From Chlamydiales bacterium (GTDB taxonomy: Bacteria; Chlamydiota; Chlamydiia; Chlamydiales; Simkaniaceae): DNA of 64,000 nucleotides. A program made the position numbers and the translations under genes. The notes under the pieces were generated by a model. That model saw only the letters and a list, made by a program, of their open reading frames with translations. It was not told where the DNA came from and did no database searches. Below are positions 16,390 to 25,833 of the stretch, piece after piece. Each line of letters begins with the position of its first letter. Position 1 is the stretch's first letter. The stretch spans positions 1 through 64,000 of the forward strand of contig JACKPR010000004.1 of the NCBI GenBank assembly GCA_024233395.1. The letters are read 5' to 3'.

Positions 16390-17655
16390 TTAAAGCATGG
16401 CATCGTACTTAGGACGACAATAGGTTTCTTTAATGAAGAAAGAACTGCTAATCAGCCCAATAAAGAAACAAATTGGAACGATTGTGAAGCCTAGGTGATA
16501 GTTTTCAATGGAGTAGAGGGGAACTCCCCAGTCATCTTTTGCACCATTCCAAAATATTTGGAGAAGAAATCCCACCATCGGTTGGAAGAACGCTCCTCCT
16601 GCAACAACAGCCATATTATTGAGTCCAATCGCTGTTCCTGTAGTTGAAGGGCGGTTATTATCTTTGATGAGAGCAAAAGAAAGGATTTGTCCACTTGCTG
16701 CAATTCCGAAACCAAAAAGGAGAATAAATGCATGAGCAAAAGTAATGTTAGGTACATAGAAAAGGATCAAAGAACAGGTAAGTCCGATTGCCGAACAAGC
16801 AATCATTGCAGGACATCTTTTTCCGATTTTATTCGAGAGCCATCCGATCAAGGGGCTCGTTAATCCTAATCCAATCCATAGAAGTGCCATTGCAAGAGCT
16901 GCATGAGTCGTCGGCACCTGAAAGCGAACTCTAAGATAGGGAACTCCCCATAGTGCTGCAAAAACAGCAACAGGTCCCCATCCACAAAAGGAATAGAGTC
17001 CAATCCACCATGTCTGAGCTGATTTTACAATCTCCTTTAATTCTCTAAAAAGATCATGTCTTTTAGGGATATGACGCTCTTGATAAGGATTATCCCGAAT
17101 AATCATAAAACATAAAAGGGCTAAAACGATCCCAATAGACCCTAGGAAAATCATCACAACACGCCAACGCCAATGTTCGAGCATTGCAGAAAGAGGAAGT
17201 TCCCCTCCCAATGCACCAAGTGCAGCAAGAAATTGCCCTGTTCCCACTAGAAAAGCAAAGTATTTTGCTTCAAACCACCGTGCTGCAAGAATAAGAACTC
17301 CCACAAAAGCAAAGGCAGAACCAATTCCCATTAAAAAACGACCAAAAGCAGCCCAAACAATATGATGGGTAAAGGCAAAGAAAAAGGTTCCGATCGAACA
17401 AAGGAGAACAGCCCCCGTAATCAGCCCCCGAGCATTAAAGCGGTCGAATAGGAGCCCTACAGGAATCTGCATAAGGGTGTAACTATAAAAATAAAAAGCT
17501 GACATCACACCTAAAGCAGCAGCACCGACTTTGAATTCATACATCAGATCACGGGTCATGATACTAGGAGAGACTTGAAGCCCCATCTCATAGAGAAGGA
17601 AAAGGGCTGCAAGGATATAGATAAAGATTCCAAGAATTCTTTGACTTTGATTCAT
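16390..17655 (-). CDS. MFS transporter
   Basis: 421 residues, about 12 transmembrane segments. MFS signature at GLLFDRFNARGLITG after helix 2 and WLSNKIGKRCPAMI in the second half. Related to the transporter at 14230-15531. The N-terminus NQSQRILGIFIYILAALFLLYEMGLQVSPSIM starts directly in helix 1, as is usual. The substrate is unknown; similar transporters in intracellular bacteria take up amino acids, nucleosides or sugar phosphates. The upstream side holds an inverted-repeat element (17681-17843), so its promoter must lie in or next to that element. Confidence 0.85.
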   Translation of the reverse strand: MNQSQRILGIFIYILAALFLLYEMGLQVSPSIMTRDLMYEFKVGAAALGVMSAFYFYSYTLMQIPVGLLFDRFNARGLITGAVLLCSIGTFFFAFTHHIVWAAFGRFLMGIGSAFAFVGVLILAARWFEAKYFAFLVGTGQFLAALGALGGELPLSAMLEHWRWRVVMIFLGSIGIVLALLCFMIIRDNPYQERHIPKRHDLFRELKEIVKSAQTWWIGLYSFCGWGPVAVFAALWGVPYLRVRFQVPTTHAALAMALLWIGLGLTSPLIGWLSNKIGKRCPAMIACSAIGLTCSLILFYVPNITFAHAFILLFGFGIAASGQILSFALIKDNNRPSTTGTAIGLNNMAVVAGGAFFQPMVGFLLQIFWNGAKDDWGVPLYSIENYHLGFTIVPICFFIGLISSSFFIKETYCRPKYDAML

Positions 17656-17680
17656 AATTTTTTTGTATACATATTTGAAC

Positions 17681-17843
17681 TATACACATCGTGTTTCAAA
17701 AATTGAAAATTTGTCAAGGAGACCCTCAAAATTTTTTTTCGGAGCGAGTGACCATTGCCCAGAGGCAAGGCTCGAGTGAGAACAAGAGTTTTGAGGATAA
17801 GTCAACGCAGACAAAAACCAATTTTTGAATCATGATGTGTATA
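17681..17843. mobile_element. MITE-like element, family 2
   Basis: Ends TATACACATCGTGTTTCAAA and TTTTTGAATCATGATGTGTA are inverted repeats. The interior contains GGAGCGAGTGACCATTGCCC and GAGTGAGAACAAGAGTTTTG. A second full copy, reversed, is at 55265-55427 and a partial one at about 46733-46795. Both full copies are bordered by TA, as in IS630/Tc1-type insertions. Here it lies between the divergent MFS and mnmA genes. Confidence 0.8.
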
Positions 17844-17869
17844 ATCCTGAAAAGATGTAAAATGTCTGC

Positions 17870-18940
17870 ATGAAAATTGCTGTAGCCCTCTCAGGAGGGG
17901 TCGATTCTGCGACCTCCCTTTACCTTTTAAAGCAAGCGGGACATGACGTTTTTGGACTCTTCATGAAAAATTGGGAAGAGGAAGATGAAAACGGCACTTG
18001 TATCGCTGAAAAAGATGCTGAAGATGCACGCGCTGTTTGCGATCTTTTAGGAGTCCCTTTTTACAGCGTAAACTTTGCTAAGGAGTATTGGGAAAATGTC
18101 TTTACCTATTTCTTAAAAGAGCTTGAGAATGGACACACCCCAAATCCCGATATCCTCTGCAACAGAGAGATCAAGTTCAAAGTCCTCTTTCATAAAGCAA
18201 AAGCTCTTGGAGCCGATCTCCTAGCAACGGGGCATTACTGCCAAACTTCTGGTGGCAGTCTACTCAAAGGAAAGGATCAAGGAAAAGATCAAAGCTATTT
18301 TCTTTATACCGTAAAAAAAACAGTGTTAGAAGAGGTCCTTTTTCCAATTGGACATCTGGAAAAATCAGAAGTCCGCAAAATTGCTGAAGAGGCAAATCTC
18401 CCTGTCTTCAATAAAAAAGACAGTACGGGAATTTGCTTTATTGGAAAACGGAACTTCCAACAGTTCCTAGAAAAATATATTCCTCATGAACCAGGAGAAA
18501 TTGTTACCGTTGAAGGAGAAAAAGTTGGAATGCACGATGGCATTTACTACTATACGATTGGACAACGTAAAGGACTGGGAATTGGAGGTCCTGGCGATGC
18601 CTGGTTTGTTGCTGGAAAAGATAAAGAAAACAGAAAACTTATCGTCGCCCAAGGAGAAAATCATCCTGCTCTTTTCGCTCCTGCACTCTCTGCAACAGAC
18701 ATTTCCTGGGTAAATGAAGTTCCTACTTTCCCCTTAAGATGCAAAGCAAAGATTCGCTACCGCCAAGTTGAGATGCCTTGCACTGTTGAAAAGAATAATG
18801 AAAAGTTGATTGTTTCCTTTGATGAGGATCAACGTGCTATTACACCTCGGCAATCAGTGGTCTTTTACCAGGGAGAGATTTGCCTCGGAGGTGCGATCAT
18901 CGAAAAGGCGCTTCTTAAAAGTAAGTCCATAAAGCCCTAA
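17870..18940 (+). CDS. mnmA: tRNA-specific 2-thiouridylase MnmA
   Basis: 356 residues, the usual family length. MnmA uses ATP and relayed sulfur to make 2-thiouridine at position 34 of tRNA for Lys, Glu and Gln. Visible features are the PP-loop SGGVDS at residues 8-13, the nucleophile region NPDILCNREIKF (Cys97) and the second catalytic cysteine in STGICFIGKRNF (Cys189). The C-terminal beta domain includes YTIGQRKGLGIG. The downstream 87 nt overlap antisense to murJ. Single-gene unit as far as can be seen. Confidence 0.97.
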   Translation: MKIAVALSGGVDSATSLYLLKQAGHDVFGLFMKNWEEEDENGTCIAEKDAEDARAVCDLLGVPFYSVNFAKEYWENVFTYFLKELENGHTPNPDILCNREIKFKVLFHKAKALGADLLATGHYCQTSGGSLLKGKDQGKDQSYFLYTVKKTVLEEVLFPIGHLEKSEVRKIAEEANLPVFNKKDSTGICFIGKRNFQQFLEKYIPHEPGEIVTVEGEKVGMHDGIYYYTIGQRKGLGIGGPGDAWFVAGKDKENRKLIVAQGENHPALFAPALSATDISWVNEVPTFPLRCKAKIRYRQVEMPCTVEKNNEKLIVSFDEDQRAITPRQSVVFYQGEICLGGAIIEKALLKSKSIKP

Positions 18941-20395
18941 GAAAAAAACAAAAACAGATCCTGGAATGATAAAGCTGTAAATTTTATCGGAAAATAAGTG
19001 TCCTATTTTGTATGTCAATGCACTTGCCATCAGCACTCCTCCTAAGAGAAGAGAAAATTCTTTCCATCGATAGCCAATGATCCACCCTTTTTTCTTTAAA
19101 GTGGTCCGTAAAGCAATAAAATTGCACCATGCTCCTATGCTTGTTGCCAAGGCCGTTGAGATGGGGCCCCATCCTAGTCCAAAAACAAAAAGTGAATTTA
19201 AAGCGAGATTAATTCCTACGGTCATCACTGAAAAAAGGGCAGGTGTTTTAAAGTTGCCCTTAGCATAAAGGACTGCTGAATAATACATCACAAGTGTCGA
19301 GGGCAAAAGTCCCAGCGCATATGCAGCTAAACATCCAGTGGTTTGATTAACAGCATAGAGGGTAAAGTTCCCCCTTCCAAAAACAAGATTGATGGCTGAG
19401 AAACCTAAGATACAAATGGCAAAAGTCATCGGAATCATGATGAGTATCACGCGGCGACATCCAAAGGAAAAAATCCCTTTTGCCCGCTCTATTTCTTTCC
19501 CTTTAATCGCGCGAGATAAGACAGGAACAAGAGTATTGACTGCGGCAATTCCAAAAATCGCTAAAGCAAGTTGCTGAAATCTGTTTGCATACCATAAATA
19601 AACAGGGCCGCTGATATGAGCACATCTAGCAAAGATCGCATCCAGAAAAGAGTTGATTTGCATGGCTCCGACTCCAAAAGCTCCTAAGCTAAAAGCTTTG
19701 GCAAGGGTTTTTACTTCGGGGTGAAAGAGATCCTTCATCAGCCACTTTTTTGTTCCCATTTGACTCAGCATCTGAAAAGCAGTGATCATCCATTGAATGA
19801 TGAACCCTATAAGGACAAATTTTGCTAAACCAAGCATCGCTCGATCCATTGGGAGATTTTTTAATGTCAAAGCTCCTGCAATCCACATTATATTGCATAA
19901 AAACGGGGCCATACTCGAGATAAAAAAACGGTTATGGCATTGCAAAAAGGAAACATTAAGCCCATAAAGAGAAATAAAAAAGAGACTAGGAAGCATCCAT
20001 TTTGTTAGGATCAAAATTTCTTGATTCCCTTCTGACCACAAGCTTAGACTTCCCCGAATGCCGATCTCTCCAATTGCTATGACAATTAAGGTTAATCCCC
20101 CAATAATTATCGAGAGTTTTCGAAAAAAAGTATAGGCTTCCTCTCGATCACGATTTCTAAGCCCTTCAAATTGAGGAATAAAAGCAGATTGAAGAGGACC
20201 TTCCCCAAAAAAACGTCTCAAAACATTTGCAAATCGAAAAGCAACAATAAAGGCAGCAACCATGGGGTGATCACCAAAAGCATAGGCCATCGATAGATCA
20301 CGGCCCAATCCACTCACGCGACTGAGCATCATTCCTGAAAAGAATCGGCGTAGTCCCGATCCAAAATACTTTCCTAGCTTTAACGTTTTTTCCAT
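18854..20395 (-). CDS. murJ: Lipid II flippase MurJ (MviN family)
   Basis: 513 residues with about 14 hydrophobic helices. MurJ flips lipid II across the inner membrane; chlamydiae make a reduced peptidoglycan at division. Family features are FFSGMMLSRVSGLGRDLSMAYAFG near the N-terminus, FVVAFRxANxLRR-like AFIVAFRFANVLRRFFGEGPLQSAFIPQF, and LVPVLSRAIKG. The last 29 codons overlap the end of mnmA on the other strand. No partner gene of peptidoglycan synthesis is adjacent. Confidence 0.93.
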   Translation of the reverse strand: MEKTLKLGKYFGSGLRRFFSGMMLSRVSGLGRDLSMAYAFGDHPMVAAFIVAFRFANVLRRFFGEGPLQSAFIPQFEGLRNRDREEAYTFFRKLSIIIGGLTLIVIAIGEIGIRGSLSLWSEGNQEILILTKWMLPSLFFISLYGLNVSFLQCHNRFFISSMAPFLCNIMWIAGALTLKNLPMDRAMLGLAKFVLIGFIIQWMITAFQMLSQMGTKKWLMKDLFHPEVKTLAKAFSLGAFGVGAMQINSFLDAIFARCAHISGPVYLWYANRFQQLALAIFGIAAVNTLVPVLSRAIKGKEIERAKGIFSFGCRRVILIMIPMTFAICILGFSAINLVFGRGNFTLYAVNQTTGCLAAYALGLLPSTLVMYYSAVLYAKGNFKTPALFSVMTVGINLALNSLFVFGLGWGPISTALATSIGAWCNFIALRTTLKKKGWIIGYRWKEFSLLLGGVLMASALTYKIGHLFSDKIYSFIIPGSVFVFFLGLYGLTFKKRLFDDRTSEANLSLVKDH

Positions 20396-20543
20396 AAATC
20401 CATCTTATAGCTTACTCTTTTTCGACCTCCATAAGCAATTTTGCCATGAAATCTCTGTGCCTCTTCTGCATATTTTTAATAGATGGTATTAGTTTATGGA
20501 AAATTTTTCTCCTAGTTTTTTGTTTTGCTTTGACCTAAATCAA

Positions 20544-21713
20544 TCAAGTTGGAAGAGAGACTGTTGGGAAATGTTCAGGGGCTTTAGGGTAGCGGTGGAT
20601 TCTTTGAGCATAGCTCATCGCAACGGGATAAGCGAAAAGAGGGTGAAGCAGGAGGGAAAATAAGGTTGTTGCTAATACGATCGAAAGCATCAAACCCTCA
20701 TTGGTAAAAGAGAAAAATTCTGTAGAAAGAAATGCCGCTGCAATAGGAATCAGCCCTTTTGGTGAAAAGAATGTAAAATATCCCAGAGTTTTCCACTGAA
20801 ATTGACTTTTCTGAAAGCTAATAAGAACAGCAAGGAATCGGACACCAAATAGAAACGCCAAGGCAAAAAAGATTAAGGTAAACGTCATCATTGTTGAAAG
20901 AATATGGAGAGAAAAAATTCCAAAGAAAATTAGGAGAAGATAAAAAAGATAGGGAGCTTGTCTTCTTGAAAGATCAAAGAGCGAATCGCAGAGAAACCGT
21001 CCGGTATGTCCAAATGTCACTCCTGCGGCAATTACACCGATAAATCCATTGGAATGAAAAAGCTCACAAAAAGAAAAAATTGCAAAAGGAATCAAAAAAA
21101 AGGCCCCGCGGAAAAGGTCATTTTGAGCCCATCCACATTCTAAAGCTGTTTTCCCCACCAAACCACAGATGTAACCTAAAACACTTCCAGCAATCAGTGG
21201 AAAGAAAACTCCTAGGAAAAAGTGGAAGGGATGGGACAAGTGAATAAGAGAAAGAATAAAGAATGCAAATAACGTCGTAAAAGATCCCTCGACATTGAGC
21301 ATTTGCGTAATACGAGGAGGAAGGTAAGAAGAAAATGCTGGAGAAATCACTTTTCCATCAAGGGCTAAAAGAGGAAGTGTGACAATAAAAGCTTCTTTCA
21401 GGGAGAGGGGAAAGAGAAATTTGATCAAGCCCACCCCTAAAACAAGGGTAACGAGAAGACCAATTGTTGGTAGACGAATCGATTGATAGTGAAGAATTTT
21501 CGGAATATGGAGTTTTGCTCCTTCAACAAATAGGAAAAAAACCAGGGCAATTGTTGCAACAAATTGAAGGGTTGTCTTATCGGGACAAGAACCAAAAAAC
21601 CCCCAAATAATTCCAAGAAGCAAGCAAAGAAGAGGAATAAAAGGAAGGCGTTTGGAGCCCCAACTTAAAATCAAAAAGAAAAAGGAATAAAGAGCAATAT
21701 CAGCAAGAGTCAT
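20544..21713 (-). CDS. Cation:proton antiporter family membrane protein
   Basis: 389 residues from the ATG at 21713, which forms an ATGA overlap with the glpF stop; the longer upstream reading has no merit. About 11-12 hydrophobic segments. FFLFVEGAKLHIPKIL and LDGKVISPAFSSYLPPRI resemble the transmembrane core of NhaP/CPA1-type Na+/H+ exchangers. Later segments include GVIAAGVTFGHTGRF and FFSPKGLIPIAAAFLS, the last matching the common SPKGxxPxA stretch. The ion is not known. Coupled translation with glpF suggests cotranscription, perhaps linking osmotic and ion balance, which is inference. Confidence 0.8.
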   Translation of the reverse strand: MTLADIALYSFFFLILSWGSKRLPFIPLLCLLLGIIWGFFGSCPDKTTLQFVATIALVFFLFVEGAKLHIPKILHYQSIRLPTIGLLVTLVLGVGLIKFLFPLSLKEAFIVTLPLLALDGKVISPAFSSYLPPRITQMLNVEGSFTTLFAFFILSLIHLSHPFHFFLGVFFPLIAGSVLGYICGLVGKTALECGWAQNDLFRGAFFLIPFAIFSFCELFHSNGFIGVIAAGVTFGHTGRFLCDSLFDLSRRQAPYLFYLLLIFFGIFSLHILSTMMTFTLIFFALAFLFGVRFLAVLISFQKSQFQWKTLGYFTFFSPKGLIPIAAAFLSTEFFSFTNEGLMLSIVLATTLFSLLLHPLFAYPVAMSYAQRIHRYPKAPEHFPTVSLPT

Positions 21714-22438
21714 AGTGGAATAAGTAGGCTCACAAAGTTTTGATAAATAAAGGCTCCGACACCAGCTCCAAGAAGAGGGCCCACTATCGGAATCCATGCA
21801 TAATCCCAATCAGAATCCCCTTTTCCTTGAATGGGAAAAAGAGCATGAACAACGCGTGGTCCTAAATCTCTGGCAGGATTAATTGCATAACCCGTAGGTC
21901 CACCAAGAGATAAACCGATACTAAAGACAAGGAGTCCTACTGCAAAAGGTCCAACGCCACTTCCAATTCCATTATGGATATTAAAAATTCCTAATACCCC
22001 AATCAATAGAACCGCTGTTGCAATCAATTCAGTCACAAAATTCCATATTTTATGACGGATTGCAGGTTGTGTACAAAAAATCAGAAGTTTGTGTGTTTTA
22101 TTTTCACTTTTTCCAAAGTGGAGATAATAAGTTGCCCAAACGAGTACCCCACCAATAAAGGCGCCAATCAACTGTGCAATAAAATAGGTTGGAACAAGAT
22201 TCCAAGGAGTTTTCCCAGCAACAGCAAGACCAAACGTCACCGCAGGATTAATATGCCCTCCAGTAGCCCATCCAACAGTATAGACAGCTATAGAAACAGC
22301 AAATCCCCACCCAGTGCTGATAACGATCCAACCTCCCTTTTCCCCTTTAGATCGTTTTAAAAGAACATTAGCAACAGCTCCATCTCCTAGTAAAACAAGA
22401 AGAAGCGTTCCAATAAGTTCGCCCCAGAAGATATTCAT
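21710..22438 (-). CDS. glpF: Glycerol uptake facilitator (aquaporin family)
   Basis: 242 residues, six transmembrane segments plus two half-helices. The two NPA boxes are visible as GGHINPAVTFG and GYAINPARDLGPR; the Asp after the second NPAR is typical of glycerol-conducting rather than water-only channels. GAGG lies upstream of the ATG. The divergently transcribed glpK and glpD support a glycerol role. The intergenic region is occupied largely by an inverted-repeat element. Confidence 0.93.
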   Translation of the reverse strand: MNIFWGELIGTLLLVLLGDGAVANVLLKRSKGEKGGWIVISTGWGFAVSIAVYTVGWATGGHINPAVTFGLAVAGKTPWNLVPTYFIAQLIGAFIGGVLVWATYYLHFGKSENKTHKLLIFCTQPAIRHKIWNFVTELIATAVLLIGVLGIFNIHNGIGSGVGPFAVGLLVFSIGLSLGGPTGYAINPARDLGPRVVHALFPIQGKGDSDWDYAWIPIVGPLLGAGVGAFIYQNFVSLLIPL

Positions 22439-22512
22439 ATCAGTTACCTCTTAAAGATTTCTATTGACATATAGCACAACCCGTTGAAAGGTACAAGTAA
22501 GGGATGCATTAG

Positions 22513-22673
22513 ACCTCAGTACACGAAATTTTTGGTTTAGAGGGTGAGCGAGGGAAAGATAAACTTTCTTGGATGAGGAAATCCATAGCCGAAGGCGTTA
22601 TGGATGAGGAAAAAAAGAAGTTTTTCGAAGCCGCAGTCGTCATATAAACAAAAAAAATATCGTGTACTGAGGT
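22513..22673. mobile_element. MITE-like element, family 3, in the glpF-glpK promoter region
   Basis: Ends ACCTCAGTACACGA and TCGTGTACTGAGGT are exact inverted repeats. Internally CCATAGCC-GAA-GGCGTTATGG and AAACTTTCTT/AAAGAAGTTT form a second hairpin. It fills most of the 270-bp gap between the divergent glp genes and ends about 35 bp before the glpK ATG. Only one copy was found in the window. Confidence 0.78.
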
Positions 22674-22708
22674 ATTAAAGGGAATTGCATTAACACTCAA
22701 GAATCGAT

Positions 22709-24199
22709 ATGAAATATATACTCGCTTTAGATCAAGGGACTACAAGTTCAAGAGCTCTCATTGTGAACCACGATGGTGAAGTCTTAGGACTAGCTCAAAG
22801 AGAACTTCGGCAAATATTTCCAAAACCAGGATGGGTAGAACACAACCCCATGGATATTTGGGCAACACAGGTTTCAGTCATGACTGAAGCAATGGCTCAT
22901 GCTCGTTTAAACTTGCGTGATATGGCTGGAATCGGAATTACCAATCAACGGGAAACAACAATCATATGGGACCGAAAAACTTCTCGTCCGATTTATAATG
23001 CCATTGTTTGGCAAGACAGACGGACAACTCAGTTTTGTAAAAAATTGAAAACTGAAGGGTTAGAACCTCTTTTCAAGCAAAAAACTGGGCTTCTTCTCGA
23101 TCCCTATTTTTCAGGAACAAAGATTCGCTGGATCCTTGACAATGTTGAGGGAGCTAGAGCTAAGGCAGAAAAAGGAGAACTTGCCTTTGGAACTGTCGAT
23201 AGTTGGCTTGTTTGGCAAATGACAGAAGGAAGACAACACATTACCGATGTAACAAATGCTTCAAGAACCCTTCTTTATAATATTCATGAAGGAAAGTGGG
23301 ATGAAGAGCTCTTAAAAATCTTAGATATTCCTCCTGAAATACTTCCTGAAGTCAGAAGTTCGAGTGAAGTCTATGGAGACTGTAGTGAAGATGTCTGCTC
23401 AACACTTATCCCCATTGGAGGAATTGCAGGAGATCAACAAGCAGCTCTTTTTGGACAGACCTGCTTCGAAAAAGGAATGGGTAAAATCACCTATGGAACG
23501 GGATGTTTTATTTTGATGAATACTGGCACAAAGCCTCCCAAATCTTGTGAAGATCTTCTCACAACTATTGCTTATCAGATCAATGGAGAAACGCATTATG
23601 CGATTGAAGGAAGTGTCTTTATTGGAGGAGCAGTTATTCAGTGGCTTAGAGATTCTTTAGGAATCATTAAAACGTATGATGAAGTTGAGAATTTAGCTAA
23701 TAGCGTCTCTTCTGCAGAGGGAGTTGTCTTTGTTCCAGCTTTTACAGGACTTGGAGCTCCTCATTGGGACCCCAACGCGCGAGGGATTATTGTAGGACTC
23801 ACACGGGGAACAACTGCCGCCCATATTGCTCGAGCAGCTCTTAAAGGGATTTGCTTACAAGTGACCGACATCCTTGAAGTGATTCAAAAAAATGTTCCCA
23901 TTAATGAAATCCGTGTTGATGGAGGAGCAGTCCGCGATGATTTATTAATGCAAGCGCAGGTGAATCTCGCAAACCTCCCTGTTGTACGTCCAAAATGGAA
24001 TGAACTCACAGCTATCGGAGCTGCTTTTTTAGCAGGATTAAGCGTGGGATATTGGAAAGACCAAGAAGAACTAAAAACACTTTGGAAAGAAGATAAACGT
24101 TTTGATCCAGAATTTGATGAAGAGAAACGTGCTCGTGAAATTGCCCTATGGCATCATGCTCTAAAATGTGCCAAAATGTGGGGAGAGTTCGATGAATAG
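22709..24199 (+). CDS. glpK: Glycerol kinase
   Basis: 496 residues, usual GlpK length, FGGY family. It phosphorylates glycerol to sn-glycerol 3-phosphate with ATP. The N-terminal ALDQGTTSSRALI phosphate loop, NQRETTIIWDRKT, WQDRRT, GTVDSWLVWQMT and the C-terminal GLGAPHWDPNARGIIVGLTRGT are all typical. glpD starts inside its last codons (8-nt overlap), so kinase and dehydrogenase are translationally coupled. No strong ribosome site is visible in front of the ATG. Confidence 0.97.
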   Translation: MKYILALDQGTTSSRALIVNHDGEVLGLAQRELRQIFPKPGWVEHNPMDIWATQVSVMTEAMAHARLNLRDMAGIGITNQRETTIIWDRKTSRPIYNAIVWQDRRTTQFCKKLKTEGLEPLFKQKTGLLLDPYFSGTKIRWILDNVEGARAKAEKGELAFGTVDSWLVWQMTEGRQHITDVTNASRTLLYNIHEGKWDEELLKILDIPPEILPEVRSSSEVYGDCSEDVCSTLIPIGGIAGDQQAALFGQTCFEKGMGKITYGTGCFILMNTGTKPPKSCEDLLTTIAYQINGETHYAIEGSVFIGGAVIQWLRDSLGIIKTYDEVENLANSVSSAEGVVFVPAFTGLGAPHWDPNARGIIVGLTRGTTAAHIARAALKGICLQVTDILEVIQKNVPINEIRVDGGAVRDDLLMQAQVNLANLPVVRPKWNELTAIGAAFLAGLSVGYWKDQEELKTLWKEDKRFDPEFDEEKRAREIALWHHALKCAKMWGEFDE

Positions 24200-25742
24200 A
24201 GATGAAATGATTCAAACGCTCGATCAAGATCAAGAGTGGGATATCATTATTATTGGGGGAGGTGCAACAGGACTAGGTGCCGCTGTCGATAGTAGCTCCC
24301 GAGGGCTTAAAACTCTTCTTGTAGAACAACATGACTTTGCTAAAGCCACTTCTAGTCGAAGCACAAAACTCATTCATGGTGGACTCCGCTACCTCCAAAA
24401 AGGAAACATTACCCTTGTCTTGGAAGCATTAAGAGAAAGAGGTCGGCTCTGTCGGAATGCTCCTCATTTAATCTACCATCGCGCTTTTTTTGTTCCGAGC
24501 TACCACTGGTGGGAAGGCCCTTTTTATGGGATCGGACTCAAAATTTATGATATGCTTGCAGGAAGTTTAGGACTAGAACCATCAAAACACCTTTCAAGAG
24601 ATGAAACAATCTCTATTCTTCCAACGATCGAGCAAAAAGATCTTCGTGGAGGAACCATTTATTATGATGGACAATTCGATGACTCTCGCCTTGCTCTCAC
24701 CCTTGCTCAAACAGCTGTTGATCATGGAGCCTCCGTTCTTAACTATATGAAAGTCATTGGCCTTTTAAAAGATAAAGGGCATGTCAATGGGGTTGAAATT
24801 GAAGACCGTGAAACAGGAAATATCTATAAGATCAAGGGAAAAGTGGTCATCAATGCAACCGGAATCTTTTCAGACGAAGTGCGCTTTTTAGATAACCCTA
24901 AAACGCCAAAAATTGTTCAACCTAGTCAAGGTGTCCATATTGTTTTAGATAAAAGCTTTCTCGAAAGCGAAACAGCAATCCTTATTCCTCATACAGAAGA
25001 TGGGCGGGTCCTTTTTATGGTCCCCTGGCATGAAAGAGTTCTCGTTGGAACAACAGATACTCCAGTAAAAAATCCAACGTTAGAACCGATTCCTCTTGAT
25101 GAAGAGATCGACTTTATTCTAAAAGAAACAGGAAAATATCTTACGCGCCATCCCACACGAGGAGATATTTTGAGTGTTTTTGCAGGCCTAAGGCCGTTGA
25201 TCGCTGAAGAAGGAAATAAAAAAACGGCGGCACTTTCTCGAGAACATTCGATTCTGGTCTCAGACTCAGGACTTATTACAATCGCTGGTGGTAAATGGAC
25301 AACTTACCGAAAAATGTCTGAAGATGTCATAGAAAAAGCTCTTCTTGTTGGTAACCTAGGAGATCTCCCATGTAAAACCCAAAACCTTAAACTCCACGGG
25401 TGGATGGAAGATGTGGATCCTTTAGATCCTTGGAGTACATATGGAACCGATGGAGAAAAGGTCAAAAAAGTCATTGCTGAAGATCCTACCCTTGATCAGT
25501 TTCTTAATCCTAAACTTCCCTATCTAGCAGGAGAAGTTCTTTATGCTGTTCGGTATGAAATGGCACGTTCTATTGAAGATTTTCTTTCAAGACGTACACG
25601 CTGCCTCCTTTTAGATGCAGAACTTTCCATTAAAATCGCTCCTTTAGTTGCTTCATTAATGGCAAAAGAATTAGGGAAGCCAAAAGAGTGGGAAGATGCA
25701 CAAGTCGAAAGCTTTAAAACTCTAGCTAAGAATTATTGCTAA
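24192..25742 (+). CDS. glpD: Glycerol-3-phosphate dehydrogenase (FAD)
   Basis: 516 residues from the ATG at 24192, which overlaps the glpK stop; earlier in-frame codons belong to glpK. It oxidises glycerol 3-phosphate to dihydroxyacetone phosphate at the membrane and passes electrons to quinone. Evidence: dinucleotide loop IIIGGGATGLGAAVDSSSRG, SSRSTKLIHGGLRYLQ, VLVGTTDTPV, and FAGLRPLI with GGKWTTYRKM near the C-terminal third. The stop codon TAA is written by the TAAAACAG end of a family 1 inverted repeat. Confidence 0.97.
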   Translation: MNRDEMIQTLDQDQEWDIIIIGGGATGLGAAVDSSSRGLKTLLVEQHDFAKATSSRSTKLIHGGLRYLQKGNITLVLEALRERGRLCRNAPHLIYHRAFFVPSYHWWEGPFYGIGLKIYDMLAGSLGLEPSKHLSRDETISILPTIEQKDLRGGTIYYDGQFDDSRLALTLAQTAVDHGASVLNYMKVIGLLKDKGHVNGVEIEDRETGNIYKIKGKVVINATGIFSDEVRFLDNPKTPKIVQPSQGVHIVLDKSFLESETAILIPHTEDGRVLFMVPWHERVLVGTTDTPVKNPTLEPIPLDEEIDFILKETGKYLTRHPTRGDILSVFAGLRPLIAEEGNKKTAALSREHSILVSDSGLITIAGGKWTTYRKMSEDVIEKALLVGNLGDLPCKTQNLKLHGWMEDVDPLDPWSTYGTDGEKVKKVIAEDPTLDQFLNPKLPYLAGEVLYAVRYEMARSIEDFLSRRTRCLLLDAELSIKIAPLVASLMAKELGKPKEWEDAQVESFKTLAKNYC

Positions 25743-25776
25743 AACAGTTTAAATTATCCCAATTTTAAACTGTTTT
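25740..25776 (+). repeat. Family 1 terminal-repeat remnant forming a hairpin after glpD
   Basis: AAAACAGTTTAAA and TTTAAACTGTTTT form a 13-bp stem with a short loop containing TTATCCCA. Both arms equal the terminal repeat of the family 1 element at 45052-45221. It looks like an element whose interior was lost; it may now act as a terminator for glpK-glpD although the T run is short. Confidence 0.7.
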
Positions 25777-25833
25777 GGGTATACTACGTTTCAAGTTGAG
25801 AAAAATCTACATCTATCGATACACTTTAATCAT

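Noticed and set aside
20544..21809. Longer antiporter start at 21809
   Set aside because: The extra residues overlap glpF in another frame, and the ATGA junction at 21710-21713 is a typical coupled start.
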